A stretch of DNA of 64,000 bases from Tritrichomonas musculus (Eukaryota; Parabasalia; Tritrichomonadida; Tritrichomonadidae), in the NCBI GenBank assembly GCA_039105265.1, contig JAPFFF010000012.1, positions 2,046,001 to 2,110,000 of the forward strand, given 5' to 3'. Numbering within the stretch: position 1 is the stretch's first letter; every line of letters begins with the position of its first letter. Position numbers and translations under genes: made by a program. Positions 32,301-41,866 of this stretch are shown piece after piece. The notes beneath the pieces are model-generated. The model did not search any database. It saw only the letters and a program-made list of their open reading frames with translations, and was not told the DNA's origin.

Positions 32301-32899
32301 AGCCTATAGACGATCATTTTAATTTCTCATTACTAGGCATACAAGTTCTATCCATGAGTAAGAGAATCATGAATGAAGTTATGTGTCTGGCCTACGATAT
32401 AGGATGTCACATATACTACCAAGATTGTGACTCGATGCATATAGAAGTTAATGATTTGCCAAAATTAGTTGAATCATATAGAGAAAAATATGGTAGAGAA
32501 TTAATAGGCAGCAATTTAGGACAATTCCACTCAGATTTTCCTACAATTAACAATCATGATGAGATGCCAGTTGCTGTTGAAAGCTATTTCCTCATGAAGA
32601 AGATGTACATTGATAAGTTACAAGATAGTACCGGTGATGTTGACTACTTTATTAGAGGCAAAGGTCTAACATTAGCGAGTATCAAACATGCAGCAAAATC
32701 AGAGTACAACAATGATTATATGAAATTATATGGAGAAATTTATAATGGAAAAGCACAAATGTTCGATCTTACTAAAGGTCAACCATGTTTCAAATTTAAT
32801 TCCAACATGACAATCTCAACTTTGAACAAATTTGCTAGAACAATAAAGGTTAAATATGAAGAAGGCAAACGTGAAAACTATTTTCTTTCACATCAATGA
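29366..32899 (+). CDS. Maverick protein-primed family B DNA polymerase
   Basis: 1177 residues. The exonuclease region shows the Asp/Glu motif YCDSEAD (about residue 515), HNLAYD (about 570) and the YCTQD region (about 694). The polymerase region shows FDAVSLYPSAM (about 782), KLIMNSCYGKT (about 920) and YYQDCDSMH (about 1020). It would copy the linear element using a protein primer. The 500-residue N-terminal extension is usual for Maverick polymerases and may include the terminal-protein region. Confidence 0.95.
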   Translation: MTKLEDTPTPKLYELLSLIVNEEITEEDDFFVNKNDLIETIAYEICDHGYDGDNIYEAMFWFMKGIEQNEKAKVTNQKEEVPAKDEIPQAPPPKDIPRYIDNNDNYFLKNLKNNIWRNTTKDDSFVKITYNDFIKLKDEQEKIVGAIMKKLYDSPEEWHINFEQLTNRGRDLLFPALHNFFNTIVKNFSVTNQYKLRFKVNNEWRTLPLTPEAFNKLMENFTKKHFIFDMDDVKPEYFYEKGSMELPEWSLFSQLIFSKTKNVKSNADRGGSFFQFLVKDSCPKEIVKYLTRLQIFDTLANNKGKQRKELDDCCFIYALQQTGCYDDETLNKMRLRINNRYLSNSAINNLCQEFKIHISVSFINEDANSKNKKKSIGKNSYIGVEKAEPNRTHKFNIYEKHYFIEELTPFSTYYISHLAELSPDKANMEYNSNHWRKARHFISSSNLVRALMKNNYFRPLNFGDGCILKTIFNNDIKKDVSGINLDYDEQSCTQLIKPKTMKKKTIEINDKKSYWYCDSEADTSGDIHRPYMFVLQSKDGTITKTFKGENCSVSFLDFLPDFSVVYFHNLAYDIRFLCSYGIRKSVIKGNKFMKGTIVYKSKTLYFRDTLPILSCKLSQLPSMFNLDSGQKEVFPYKYYTMERLKKNVGVINEAGENEDKRWTEETKQQFRHNLDIIGCRLSDTTFDMYKYAEFYCTQDVNILRQGFNKFRDGFIKDFNIDPFNFVSISSLANEVFNNKVYYDHDLYKLGGVPRYFCSHAIYGGRCMTAYNKKWHTQKKLCDFDAVSLYPSAMARLYTVSGTPKVIEKENLNMEFLSKQSAYVVEIEVTKVNKHYPFPLLVRKVNGLNLNDDRIGNGEPVKMIVDNIYLEDLINFQKIEFTLLRGYYWDGKKDYTIQKIIREIFNKRLEYKKQKNPLQNLYKLIMNSCYGKTIERPTDKEFKYLYEGDELEKYWKKNYMKIKEDVQLHNSKLHALKVLKPIDDHFNFSLLGIQVLSMSKRIMNEVMCLAYDIGCHIYYQDCDSMHIEVNDLPKLVESYREKYGRELIGSNLGQFHSDFPTINNHDEMPVAVESYFLMKKMYIDKLQDSTGDVDYFIRGKGLTLASIKHAAKSEYNNDYMKLYGEIYNGKAQMFDLTKGQPCFKFNSNMTISTLNKFARTIKVKYEEGKRENYFLSHQ

Positions 32900-33029
32900 A
32901 CATCAAAAATAAAGAGCACAGATGATTATCACAAAAAAAGTTCAACATATTTTTCTTTTCATAATTGGTGCGAGGTCATGAGCCATAATTGGTGCGATCC
33001 ATAATTGGGGCGGGGGAAGAGCAATGTTT

Positions 33030-34160
33030 TTAACCATACATCTTCTTTAATCTATATCTCGGTACTACTTGCTCATTATTTTTGTCATCTCTCACTCTAT
33101 ACAAACCATCTTCATAACCAACTACAAAATGTTCTCCAGGCTGTATAACCCTTCTTCTTTTCATCATTGTATCTTTAGGATTGTAGACCTTTACATTAGT
33201 CCCATTTTCTAATTTCCAATCTTTTCTGTTCATAATTTCATAGTTCTCTTGTACGATCTTCCTTACTATGAATTCTTCAAGGTCCGCATCATCTTGCACC
33301 ATCTTTGGAGTTACATCAAATCCTGCATACTTAGATAGAGTTTTGTGTGGGCTATTGTTGTACTGCCAAACTATTTCACTCATAATGTTCGGCGTAATTC
33401 TTTCTACTTTCATTAAGTAAGCCATATCACGAATAGTACGTATAACTCTATCTATGATTCCCAATGATGAATGCAAAGGTTCTGTATGCCCTCCCACTTT
33501 TTGTCTTCTCACTTTTTCAAACTTAATTCTTTGTGGAAAATCATGGTAAACATTGATAGCCTCCTCAGAGAAGAAAGCTTTTTCTGCATCCCCTATTAAC
33601 TTTTCCACATATAGATTATCAAAGTCTACCATATCACCAAGAGCATTGATAAATACCTGCGCTGATTTGATTTCCCTAGTTATGACTCTATTACCGTTAT
33701 TCACTGCTACATTCACAGGTCTAGCAAATAAGTAACGAGTATTAATGTTGATAGCAATAAGGTACACAATATCCTGAGTCTGCATCAAGTCTATCAAGTA
33801 TGTATATCTACTAGTGACAGAGTGCAGCTGAAACTTTTTGATGTTCTCCTTTAATGGAAAATTATTACTGTGGATCTCTTCTGTGTTCTTCCTAAGTCTA
33901 CTCTCTAATTCTTGTAACCTTGCTACCTTATTTTTGGACTTGAATCCTATGAGGTTATTAATTGGTGGCTCCACTAATAAATCACCATATTTTCTGATAT
34001 ACCTTTTCTCATATTCTTTATACCAATTATCTAGCTTCCTCTTTGTGGGCCTAAAGTTTTGCATAAGTAAGTTAAATTCGTTGTAGGTAAGCTTTTTAGG
34101 GTTTTCATTTACGAGCTGCTCTATTCTCACACCTTCAAATGCTGACGAAAACACATTCAT
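33030..34160 (-). CDS. Maverick retroviral-type integrase
   Basis: About 376 residues from the ATG at 34160. The rve-type core includes YLIDLMQTQDIVYLI and KLIGDAEKAFFS, followed by a basic, SH3-like C-terminal tail (about residues 320-376). It would insert the element and create the short target duplication. It is divergent from a small plus-strand gene starting at 34181, so only 20 bp separate the two start codons. Confidence 0.88.
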   Translation of the reverse strand: MNVFSSAFEGVRIEQLVNENPKKLTYNEFNLLMQNFRPTKRKLDNWYKEYEKRYIRKYGDLLVEPPINNLIGFKSKNKVARLQELESRLRKNTEEIHSNNFPLKENIKKFQLHSVTSRYTYLIDLMQTQDIVYLIAININTRYLFARPVNVAVNNGNRVITREIKSAQVFINALGDMVDFDNLYVEKLIGDAEKAFFSEEAINVYHDFPQRIKFEKVRRQKVGGHTEPLHSSLGIIDRVIRTIRDMAYLMKVERITPNIMSEIVWQYNNSPHKTLSKYAGFDVTPKMVQDDADLEEFIVRKIVQENYEIMNRKDWKLENGTNVKVYNPKDTMMKRRRVIQPGEHFVVGYEDGLYRVRDDKNNEQVVPRYRLKKMYG

Positions 34161-34180
34161 ACTTTTTATTTCAACTAAAA

Positions 34181-34411
34181 ATGTCAATGACGTTACCCCC
34201 ACTCCGAAGACCACATCAGAGAAGTACATTTGCAACTCAAACATTAAAACAGATCAACAGTAGACTTCAATATTACAGACGAGTTCTTAATACACCTATG
34301 CCCGAAGATGAGAAAGGAATTATGAAAAGACAGAAATTACAAGCCAAATATGAGAGAGATATGAGAGTTAGAAGATTATTAAACCGAGCAATTTCTAATT
34401 ATTATTCATGA
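34181..34411 (+). CDS. Small basic Maverick protein, unknown
   Basis: About 76 residues, arginine- and lysine-rich (including MRVRRLLNRAISNYYS), predicted helical. Its size and charge would suit nucleic-acid binding, but no family is recognised. Start chosen at 34181 because the longer frame overlaps the integrase start. Confidence 0.55.
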   Translation: MSMTLPPLRRPHQRSTFATQTLKQINSRLQYYRRVLNTPMPEDEKGIMKRQKLQAKYERDMRVRRLLNRAISNYYS

Positions 34412-34438
34412 GCATTTTTGTTTCTTGTTGGTTATTAA

Positions 34439-35005
34439 ATGTCTAACACTCTTCGCCAAGCTAGAATTTTATCAAGTGAGAATGACGCTAGTGTAAAACA
34501 AGAGCAGAACACAAATGTTAACATAAAAATAACTCCTAACAAAAGTACCCAACCTCCTAATCCACCACAAGTTACATATCCTCAAGTGTCTCCAGTAAAT
34601 TTTACTTCACAGACGACACCATCAGCATTTCCATCAGTACAAGCAACAAGCAGAGGTATAGCAGATTTGGGCACTGAACTTGATTCACTTGAGAAGAAAA
34701 ACAAATTTCTAGAAATGCTGGTTGCCATGTATGAAACAAATCCTCTGAAAATCAATAGTTATGTAGTTTGTGATAGTAAATTGCTGATGAACATGATTAA
34801 ACTTTTAACAGATGCCGACAAAATAGAGTTAGTATTAGATGAGTCAGATGTTGGGTGTGGGTGTAGCGGCACCAATAGTAAGTTCATCAAGATCGACAAA
34901 ATTCTGGTATACAAAAATAACAAAGCTGAAGATCTAAAGTATGGTTATAACGAAATCTATACACAATTTATAAGATATGGTGTGAGCTTGAAGATTGTAG
35001 TGTAA
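34439..35005 (+). CDS. Maverick protein of unknown function (188 aa)
   Basis: Residues 1-75 are Pro/Gln/Thr-rich and probably disordered. The rest is a compact domain with a Cys pair (GCGCSG). Family not recognised. It follows the small basic gene by 27 bp on the same strand. Confidence 0.6.
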   Translation: MSNTLRQARILSSENDASVKQEQNTNVNIKITPNKSTQPPNPPQVTYPQVSPVNFTSQTTPSAFPSVQATSRGIADLGTELDSLEKKNKFLEMLVAMYETNPLKINSYVVCDSKLLMNMIKLLTDADKIELVLDESDVGCGCSGTNSKFIKIDKILVYKNNKAEDLKYGYNEIYTQFIRYGVSLKIVV

Positions 35006-35035
35006 GCAATGATAGCAACCATAAATGAATGTCTC

Positions 35036-37621
35036 TCACGATTTGAATAATGCTAGTGTATGTTCATTTATTTTTGCACTTACTTTTCCAACTATTGATT
35101 GCTGAATGCGTAAAGTCATAGCATAATCCTCATCTAAGATCCTGCCATCATACAACAGCACATCTCCTACAGCATAAATGTTAGCATCATCAACATAGAA
35201 AAGGTAGTCTCCATGTGTAGCAAAAGTTATGTTACCGTTTTCTTCATCCACATTAGTAACAACACCAACAAACTCTTTCCATGATCCATCTATGACTACA
35301 GAACATATACAATCAGTACTGTCTGTTGCTGATGATGAAATCCAAACACAGCTTCGTCGCGAGGGCTCGCAGCTACTGGCATTCTCTCTCTTGTACACAT
35401 GACCTGACATAAACACTGGTTTTCCAACTTTGAAGTCAGATATTTCTTCCCCAGCTTCTATAGGTGCGAGATGTGTAATAGTTGTGCTGTTTCCATATTC
35501 TTTCAACATTGATTCATAAACAACAGGATCATGAGGGTTATAATCTACCTTTTTTGTCAATTCATGATCTATAATTTTTGTGGAGTACACAGTTTTTGAC
35601 TCGGATGCTGGTTCATTAACAATGTAGAAATCTTTTACTTTTAATGAGGTTGTTCCGTAATAGGCATCAGATATAACAGTATCAGACACCCAGAATGTAT
35701 CAAATGAGTCACTTCTGATTTCGTAAATTCCTGGATCCACAGGTTCGAAACTAGTACTGAAGCCTTTATATTTCTTAGTTCCATCAGCATTAGTAGCATC
35801 AATATATACATTGACAACATCCCATAGCGCTTTAATGTCTTTAACACAGTATTTCTCATTTTTGATTTCTATCTCAATTGGTGTCATCTTGTCAAAATCA
35901 ATATTGATAACATTTGTTTTTGCATTTTCTACATCAGTTTTGAGTGCATAAGGTTCTAGATCAACATTAGGTATTTCAGTTTTCAGAGCATAAGGTTCGA
36001 GATCAACAGTAGGAATATCACTTTTCAGAGCACAATCACTATTACGCACTTCTTCAAGATAATTTTCTGGAATATAACACTCTCTGCCTTTATAAGTTGA
36101 TTTCACTAATTTTACGTTAATACGGTACTCAAAAGCGTAAGAAATAAGATCATACATACTATCATGTATATACAATATTTTTAGGTTACGACAATCCGAA
36201 AACATACCGGTACACGACGATGGTTCAACTGTAGCTGCTGTGATTATGTTTGAAATATCTAAAACTTCTAAAGCTGCACAATGAGAACACAAACTGTCAA
36301 TAGTTACCACATTCCTCGAATAAAACATAGATAAATCAGCTTCCTTTAGTTTAAAACACTGATCACACGCATCAAAGAAAAGATTACATAAATTATTGCT
36401 ATATCTCTTATCAAATTTTATAGTCTCTAGGTTATTACACTTAAATATTAAATTTGTACATGATTTAACATTAGAAATATCAAAGTTGGTAAGATCAATA
36501 TGAATTACGGTTTTAGAACAATTTCCGAATGAATACAAAGAAGTTATATCTCTACCATTGAAATCAGTAGCAACAGAGATACTTGCAGGACAATTAGCGT
36601 TAAGCCGAATATTACCAAACTTAACAACCTTATCATTGTAAACTATACTTGGAACAAACTTTGTTAACTTCGCTACTGTTTCTAGAGTTGTGATTCTATC
36701 ATTACTAACATCATAAGTATAATTGCCATAAGTAAAAACATTTTTTGTGATAGTCTTTACAAACAAGATTGTAGTTTCACTCTCTACATTACACTTGATA
36801 TAGCCAACTTTATCACTCTCATAAGCAACATAATTTGCTACATAGTCAACTGTATCATCTATTTTTACATATACTTCTTTGTCATTTATGCTTACATTAT
36901 GTGAAACAGTGAAAGAGGTAGAAGTTCCATCTTCAAACACAGCCTTTATAGCTAGAGTGCAATCTTTCCTGTTATATATTTCATTCTTTTCTTGGTCATA
37001 CGCTAATAATTTATCTTCAACCAGTTTTACAGTAGGCACAGCAACATCATTAGCGGTATCATGTTGTGAGTTTATTATTGTTGGTAATTCAGTTTTGAGT
37101 GCATATGGAGTAAGATCAACAGTAGGGATATCAGTTTTGAGTGCATACTTCTCTTCGGCAACTTCTTTGGTCTCATACTTATTAAATTCATATGCTAGTT
37201 CATCTTCGTCTACAAATTTCTCTTCTACTTGTGCAGCGGTATAATGATCTTCTGCTAATTCAGTTTTTAGAACATATGGACTCAAATCTACTGTAACAAT
37301 CTCATCTTTCTTCACATATGGAGTAAGGTCTGGTATTTCATCTTTCTTGGCATATATGGTCATGTCTTTATTTTCAACAGCTGCGATTCTCTCTTCATGA
37401 TTTACAAGCTGTGATTTTATAGAAATTCCTCCAAGAATCATATCTCCATCAACAATAACATCATCTTTAACATATATAGATTCATAGTCAGTGTTGTTGT
37501 TTCCAGAATTGCTACATACAAAGGCACCATCCTCAACATTTTTCTTTGTTAGTATTCCTGTCATTTGATATAAAAAGAAAAGTCCAACAACAACAATACT
37601 TACAATAGTGATAACCAACAA
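35036..37621 (-). CDS. Maverick fibre-like protein with BspA/DUF285-like repeats
   Basis: 861 residues. An N-terminal hydrophobic helix (VITIVSIVVVGLFFLY) could anchor it in a membrane. Residues about 80-200 and 515-560 carry repeated YALKTDIPTVDLTPYALKTE-type units that resemble trimeric phage or viral fibre shafts. Residues about 330-490 contain repeats such as LTNFDISNVKSC and LFFDACDQCFKLKEADLS, the style of BspA-like/DUF285 leucine-rich surface proteins that trichomonads have in large numbers. The C-terminal 150 residues form a beta-rich domain. A surface or attachment role is inference. Confidence 0.75.
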   Translation of the reverse strand: MLVITIVSIVVVGLFFLYQMTGILTKKNVEDGAFVCSNSGNNNTDYESIYVKDDVIVDGDMILGGISIKSQLVNHEERIAAVENKDMTIYAKKDEIPDLTPYVKKDEIVTVDLSPYVLKTELAEDHYTAAQVEEKFVDEDELAYEFNKYETKEVAEEKYALKTDIPTVDLTPYALKTELPTIINSQHDTANDVAVPTVKLVEDKLLAYDQEKNEIYNRKDCTLAIKAVFEDGTSTSFTVSHNVSINDKEVYVKIDDTVDYVANYVAYESDKVGYIKCNVESETTILFVKTITKNVFTYGNYTYDVSNDRITTLETVAKLTKFVPSIVYNDKVVKFGNIRLNANCPASISVATDFNGRDITSLYSFGNCSKTVIHIDLTNFDISNVKSCTNLIFKCNNLETIKFDKRYSNNLCNLFFDACDQCFKLKEADLSMFYSRNVVTIDSLCSHCAALEVLDISNIITAATVEPSSCTGMFSDCRNLKILYIHDSMYDLISYAFEYRINVKLVKSTYKGRECYIPENYLEEVRNSDCALKSDIPTVDLEPYALKTEIPNVDLEPYALKTDVENAKTNVINIDFDKMTPIEIEIKNEKYCVKDIKALWDVVNVYIDATNADGTKKYKGFSTSFEPVDPGIYEIRSDSFDTFWVSDTVISDAYYGTTSLKVKDFYIVNEPASESKTVYSTKIIDHELTKKVDYNPHDPVVYESMLKEYGNSTTITHLAPIEAGEEISDFKVGKPVFMSGHVYKRENASSCEPSRRSCVWISSSATDSTDCICSVVIDGSWKEFVGVVTNVDEENGNITFATHGDYLFYVDDANIYAVGDVLLYDGRILDEDYAMTLRIQQSIVGKVSAKINEHTLALFKS

Positions 37622-37639
37622 TGATACTTACAATAGCAA

Positions 37640-38235
37640 CTTACATGAATGATATTCTCATTTCTGATTTTCATCAATGCTACCTACAATATTGACTTTC
37701 ATGAATGATATTTACACATCTGAGAAAGAGAAATGGTAGTGGTAAAAATGAAATCTCAAAAAACTATTCCCTATACTGATTTTCATAATTGCTACCAACA
37801 ATATTGAAACCTACATGTGATATTCTATTCCAGACTTCCGAGAAACTACTCTCACTATCAAATGACCTCATTTAATACTCCTACTGCATACTGATTTTTG
37901 ATATTTACACTACTAACTCGGAAGGTTTGTCAAGAATAGTAAAACAGAAATTTGATAAGTAGAGTAACAAAACAGAGAATTGATAAGTAGAGTAACAATT
38001 ATGAAAATCAGTATTGTAGGTAGCATTGATGAAAATCAGAAATGAGAATAGCAATTATGAAAGTCAGTATTGTAGGTATCATTGATGAAAATCAGAAATG
38101 AGAATAGCAATTATGAAAATCAGAAATGAGAGTATCAGAGATGAAGATCAGAAATGAGAATAACAAAAATAGATGTCAGTATTGCAGGTATCATGTGCGA
38201 AAGTCAGTATTGCAGGTATCATTTATGATTATCGA
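37640..38235. repeat. Dispersed and tandem short repeats inside the Maverick
   Basis: Words such as TGATGAAAATCAGAAATGAG, ATGAAAATCAGTATTG and TAGGTAGCATTGATG recur many times in direct orientation, especially at 37999-38220. There is no gene in this roughly 600-bp stretch between two minus-strand genes. Confidence 0.8.
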
Positions 38236-38271
38236 TAGTGCTTCATGTTCGCTTCGCTCTCTTTCCCCAGT

Positions 38272-38604
38272 TCAATATTCTAATTTCAGAAATAGTGTAA
38301 AGTTGTCTGGCTCAATAATGTTACCATTCGTGTCTGTAAACCATACTTTAAACTGTCTTTTCGTACCTACAAATTCATATTTTCTATTATCATCAGGAGG
38401 TACAACATTAGCATACCACACTAGAGAATCACAATACTCATCTCTCTGTATAAAGCTACAATGAATTTCAGTTTCGCCATCAAGATATCCTTTACAAGTT
38501 GCACGACAGTATTGAAAGGAAATATATCTTTTGTTTAAGCTGCTTGTAAATTCTGATGGTAAATTATTGATGTAGTCTTTGGTGATGTAGTAAGTTTTGA
38601 CCAT
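38272..38604 (-). CDS. Maverick protein of unknown function (110 aa)
   Basis: A compact, probably beta-rich protein with several Cys residues (including ISFQYCRATCKGYLDGE). Family not recognised. It lies between the fibre-like gene and a divergent plus-strand gene. Confidence 0.55.
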   Translation of the reverse strand: MVKTYYITKDYINNLPSEFTSSLNKRYISFQYCRATCKGYLDGETEIHCSFIQRDEYCDSLVWYANVVPPDDNRKYEFVGTKRQFKVWFTDTNGNIIEPDNFTLFLKLEY

Positions 38605-38710
38605 TTTTATGAAAAAGAAAAGAAATTATCGTTGCTTCTTCATTTGTGAGAACCATTTATGTTTTGCAATTTGTGAGAACCATTTATGTTATTTTTCTGA
38701 AAATTTAAAA

Positions 38711-40066
38711 ATGGAACAGCCGCAACAACAACAACAACAACAACAACGACAAGAAATAGATATTGATGATGAACGGTTAAATAATTTCGATATAGATACA
38801 ATTCCACAGCAATTATGGCGCCCACAAGCACAAGTACAAAGAGCACAGTTACCATCACAGTTTGCACCAGGAGCACAGTGGAACAAGACGCCTAGAGATA
38901 GAGATTTCAAGAGTTATGGACTTCCTAATTACATGGATCCTAGAAATGGCAATGTTCAAGAAATCATGGGTCATACAAATACTGATGCAGACTTACTTAC
39001 AATGTTTAATAAGCTCAATGGTACTGCCATTAAACCAGAAGACATGGATGAACTCTTTGGAACTACAGAACAACAAAGAGCATATGCAAGACAGTGGTTA
39101 ATAAAAGGTATAACAGAAAAGGTCAGCAGCATTAATCCAGGTGGTTTCACTTCTAAAGTTGGTATGGATGATCTTGCAAAATTAATCCTAAACATGAAAC
39201 GTGATATCACTAGAGTAAAACAAGCAATATCTCCAGCAGGTGCAGATCATATGATCAAAAAACATAACTTAAAAGCAAAACCAAATGCAAAATGGTTTCT
39301 CAACAAAAAAGACCCCAATGGACCAGCAGAAATTACAAACTTGACTGATATCAACAATGATGGAATTCCTGATGTTGTTGTATATAATTCAAGAAACCAA
39401 CCTTTATACGTAAATGGCTACACAACTACAATCTCTAAATTCCCACATGACCTTGCTTACTACCAACAATTCCCACTAAGAAAAGACAGATCAGGAAATC
39501 CTAAGAATAAGTGGATTCGTGAACAATTTCATAACTTACACTATATTGATGATGACAGCAATGATCCTAGAAATATTGGTAATGTTATGCCAGGCTATAG
39601 AGGATTTCCAGATGGTGTTAACACTACTGGCTACTCTGTTCGTAAAGCTAAGAGACTTTCACCATACCAGAGATTCAGGAAATACCTTCTCGATAAAGAA
39701 CTCACACTTAAGTATGCTATTGCTCCAATTCAGAATTTACCAGCAGAAGTTAAATTGCCTATTATTGCTAGAGCTACAGCACACTTATGGCAAACAGTAT
39801 TTATTAATCCTATATTGAACAAATATGGTATAGATGGTAATAATCCTACCGCTGTTGCCAAAGCTAAGAAGGATTGCAGAGATGAAATTGATGATATTGT
39901 GACTGGAAACATAAGTGACTTGTACTACGGAGATACACAAACCAAAACTAACACAAGAAATAACATCATTAATATACTCAAAACTACTATCATACAATAC
40001 TGCCAAGCTAACAACATACCATTTGATCAAAATGCACAACCACCACCACAACGAAGAAGGCAATAA
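38711..40066 (+). CDS. Maverick conserved structural-type protein (451 aa)
   Basis: Start chosen at 38711 (MEQPQQQQQQ), since upstream codons are repetitive. A poly-Gln N-terminus is followed by a folded region with LTDINNDGIPDVVVYNSRNQ, a calcium-loop-like DxNxDGxxD pattern. The C-terminus is Pro/Gln-rich. I do not recognise its function. Its place before the packaging ATPase suggests the capsid module. Confidence 0.65.
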   Translation: MEQPQQQQQQQQRQEIDIDDERLNNFDIDTIPQQLWRPQAQVQRAQLPSQFAPGAQWNKTPRDRDFKSYGLPNYMDPRNGNVQEIMGHTNTDADLLTMFNKLNGTAIKPEDMDELFGTTEQQRAYARQWLIKGITEKVSSINPGGFTSKVGMDDLAKLILNMKRDITRVKQAISPAGADHMIKKHNLKAKPNAKWFLNKKDPNGPAEITNLTDINNDGIPDVVVYNSRNQPLYVNGYTTTISKFPHDLAYYQQFPLRKDRSGNPKNKWIREQFHNLHYIDDDSNDPRNIGNVMPGYRGFPDGVNTTGYSVRKAKRLSPYQRFRKYLLDKELTLKYAIAPIQNLPAEVKLPIIARATAHLWQTVFINPILNKYGIDGNNPTAVAKAKKDCRDEIDDIVTGNISDLYYGDTQTKTNTRNNIINILKTTIIQYCQANNIPFDQNAQPPPQRRRQ

Positions 40067-40140
40067 GAAGGGAAGGGAACCATAAGTGAGAGTTATTTAT
40101 TTTTATCACTACTGGGCTTTCTCAATTTACCAACAGCAAA

Positions 40141-40950
40141 ATGAGTCTAGAAAAAGTTCATGACATAGTATCACAAGCACTAGAGATAAACAAAAATAAC
40201 TTATGTGGAAGTAGCATAGATGAAATCCACAATGATATAGATGTTCGCTACAACTCTGTGAATGTTATAGTAGGAAAACAGTCTATGGGAAAAACTGTGA
40301 TAGCACTACAGGAAATCATTAAAATATCACTTCTAAGTACACATCATTTGTTAATATATGTTACGAAGAACGGAGATGAGAATGATAAGAGTTGGCAGTC
40401 ACTGAAGACGTTCATTCAAATTCCATATATAGTAGTAAGTGAGAAAAATTGTAAGGATGCCATTCAAGAATTAATCTCTGCTAAAAACTTGTACTATATG
40501 ATAAAGAGAGAGAATTTAGAGGAAAAAATAGATGATGGGCAGATGGAGGATATGTTTCAAGTGTTACACGTTCATGACTTCAGCAAAGACACCCTACATA
40601 CTCTTATACTCTTTGATGATATAGCAAATTCAAAATTGTTCGCGGCACCAGAATCATATTTCTCACAACAACTACGCCGCTGCAGACACACAAACATATC
40701 TTACTTCTTGCTGATTCAATCATGGAAAGGTCTCGCACCGCATATCAAGAACGAGATCACAACATTATTTATCTTCCCGTGCTTCAACAAACAGCAACTC
40801 CACTTCATATATTCACAGTCCGCGAGTAACTTAACTTTTGATGAATTCTATGATATGTACAAAACTATGTCAGAAATGAAAAATAAACGTCCTTATATAA
40901 TAGTACATGTGACAGAAGGAGGAGAAACTATGGTGCGCGCACATTCATGA
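40141..40950 (+). CDS. Maverick genome-packaging ATPase (FtsK/HerA type)
   Basis: 269 residues with Walker A VGKQSMGKTVIAL (about residues 41-53) and Walker B TLILFDDIANS (about 155), followed by a QQLRRCRHTNISYFLL segment typical of A32-like ATPases. It would drive DNA into capsids. The stop is 74 bp after the preceding gene in a same-strand pair. Confidence 0.82.
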   Translation: MSLEKVHDIVSQALEINKNNLCGSSIDEIHNDIDVRYNSVNVIVGKQSMGKTVIALQEIIKISLLSTHHLLIYVTKNGDENDKSWQSLKTFIQIPYIVVSEKNCKDAIQELISAKNLYYMIKRENLEEKIDDGQMEDMFQVLHVHDFSKDTLHTLILFDDIANSKLFAAPESYFSQQLRRCRHTNISYFLLIQSWKGLAPHIKNEITTLFIFPCFNKQQLHFIYSQSASNLTFDEFYDMYKTMSEMKNKRPYIIVHVTEGGETMVRAHS

Positions 40951-41109
40951 TTTATCTTGTGGAGGATTTAAGAATTGTATGATCCTGTTTATAGTCTCTT
41001 TCATTTGGTGTATCTCTTCTTGTACATTCATTTCTGGTTCCTCTACGTGCTTCTTCTCCTCGTGCTTCTTCAACATTAAAACATCTTTAATTTTGGTAAT
41101 TCTGTAACC

Positions 41110-41256
41110 TTAGATGTGGTAGAGCTTGTTGAGTTTGTGAGTTGTGGTGCTGTCTATTTCTTCTTTATGCTTGTTGTAGAATAAGTTGAACTCATCTGGG
41201 GAATCAAACTCTTTGATATAATTTGTGATAGGTTGGAGTATTTTATTTTCTGACAT
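41110..41256 (-). CDS. Small Maverick gene region, unknown
   Basis: Short helical reading frame (MSENKILQPITNYIKEFDSP...), charged and without a recognised family. Its extent is uncertain. Confidence 0.35.
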   Translation of the reverse strand: MSENKILQPITNYIKEFDSPDEFNLFYNKHKEEIDSTTTHKLNKLYHI

Positions 41257-41413
41257 CTTTAATACGAACAAAAATGATAATAACAAATGTTCTTCTTTCA
41301 TGTTTAATCATAGTTGAGTTTTTACGATTGTGTGTGGAAATTTATTCTGTACTCCCTGATGAAGATCCGCCACTAGATGAAGAAGTGAGAAAAAAATTGT
41401 ACTGCTGATATGG

Positions 41414-41529
41414 AAAAACATTAATGAGATGACAGATTGTGCAAAAACATTGATGAGATGACAGATTGTGCAAAAACATTGATGAGATGACAGATTGTGC
41501 AAAAACATTGATGAGGTGACAGATTGTGT
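41414..41529. repeat. 29-bp tandem repeat, four copies
   Basis: Four head-to-tail units containing AAAAACATTGATGAGATGAC, with one or two base variants, between two Maverick genes. There is no spacer diversity, so it is not a CRISPR array. Confidence 0.92.
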
Positions 41530-41569
41530 TATTTATTTTTGAGTGATAGAAGTCAGTCGGAATTCAGAC

Positions 41570-41824
41570 CTACTTCAACATAGGGACATCAAATCTGTTT
41601 ACATTTCTGACCCCAATTGCATTTGTTCCGCTGCTATTTTTGTCTCCATTTACCCAAGAATCTGCTTTGTCTGCAAAATTGCCTATAGTATTGAGAACAT
41701 TTCCGACTGTACCACCGAAGACTGGAGCTACTGCTTTTGCTACTTTGGATACTATTGGTGCTGCTTTACTTACGACATTTTTAACGCCTTTTGCTATCTT
41801 TTTGAAGAAACTTCCGAAAGCCAT
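41570..41824 (-). CDS. Maverick amphipathic minor capsid-type protein
   Basis: About 84 residues from the ATG at 41824. The N-terminal half (MAFGSFFKKIAKGVKNVVSK...) forms a strongly amphipathic Lys/Val/Ala helix, followed by a Gly/Asn-rich tail. This pattern resembles membrane-active minor capsid peptides of double-jelly-roll viruses. It is divergent from the capsid gene, with 42 bp between the start codons. The role is inference. Confidence 0.6.
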   Translation of the reverse strand: MAFGSFFKKIAKGVKNVVSKAAPIVSKVAKAVAPVFGGTVGNVLNTIGNFADKADSWVNGDKNSSGTNAIGVRNVNRFDVPMLK

Positions 41825-41866
41825 GATTTTGAATTCGTGGAAAAAGATACTTTTTTTGAAACTGAA

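Noticed and set aside
41414-41529. Regular 29-bp repeats resembling a CRISPR array
   Set aside because: The units adjoin head to tail with no variable spacers, and this is a eukaryotic genome.
41543-41866. Longer N-terminus for the capsid-type gene
   Set aside because: The upstream part overlaps a convincing opposite-strand gene, and the ATG at 41867 gives a sensible capsid length.
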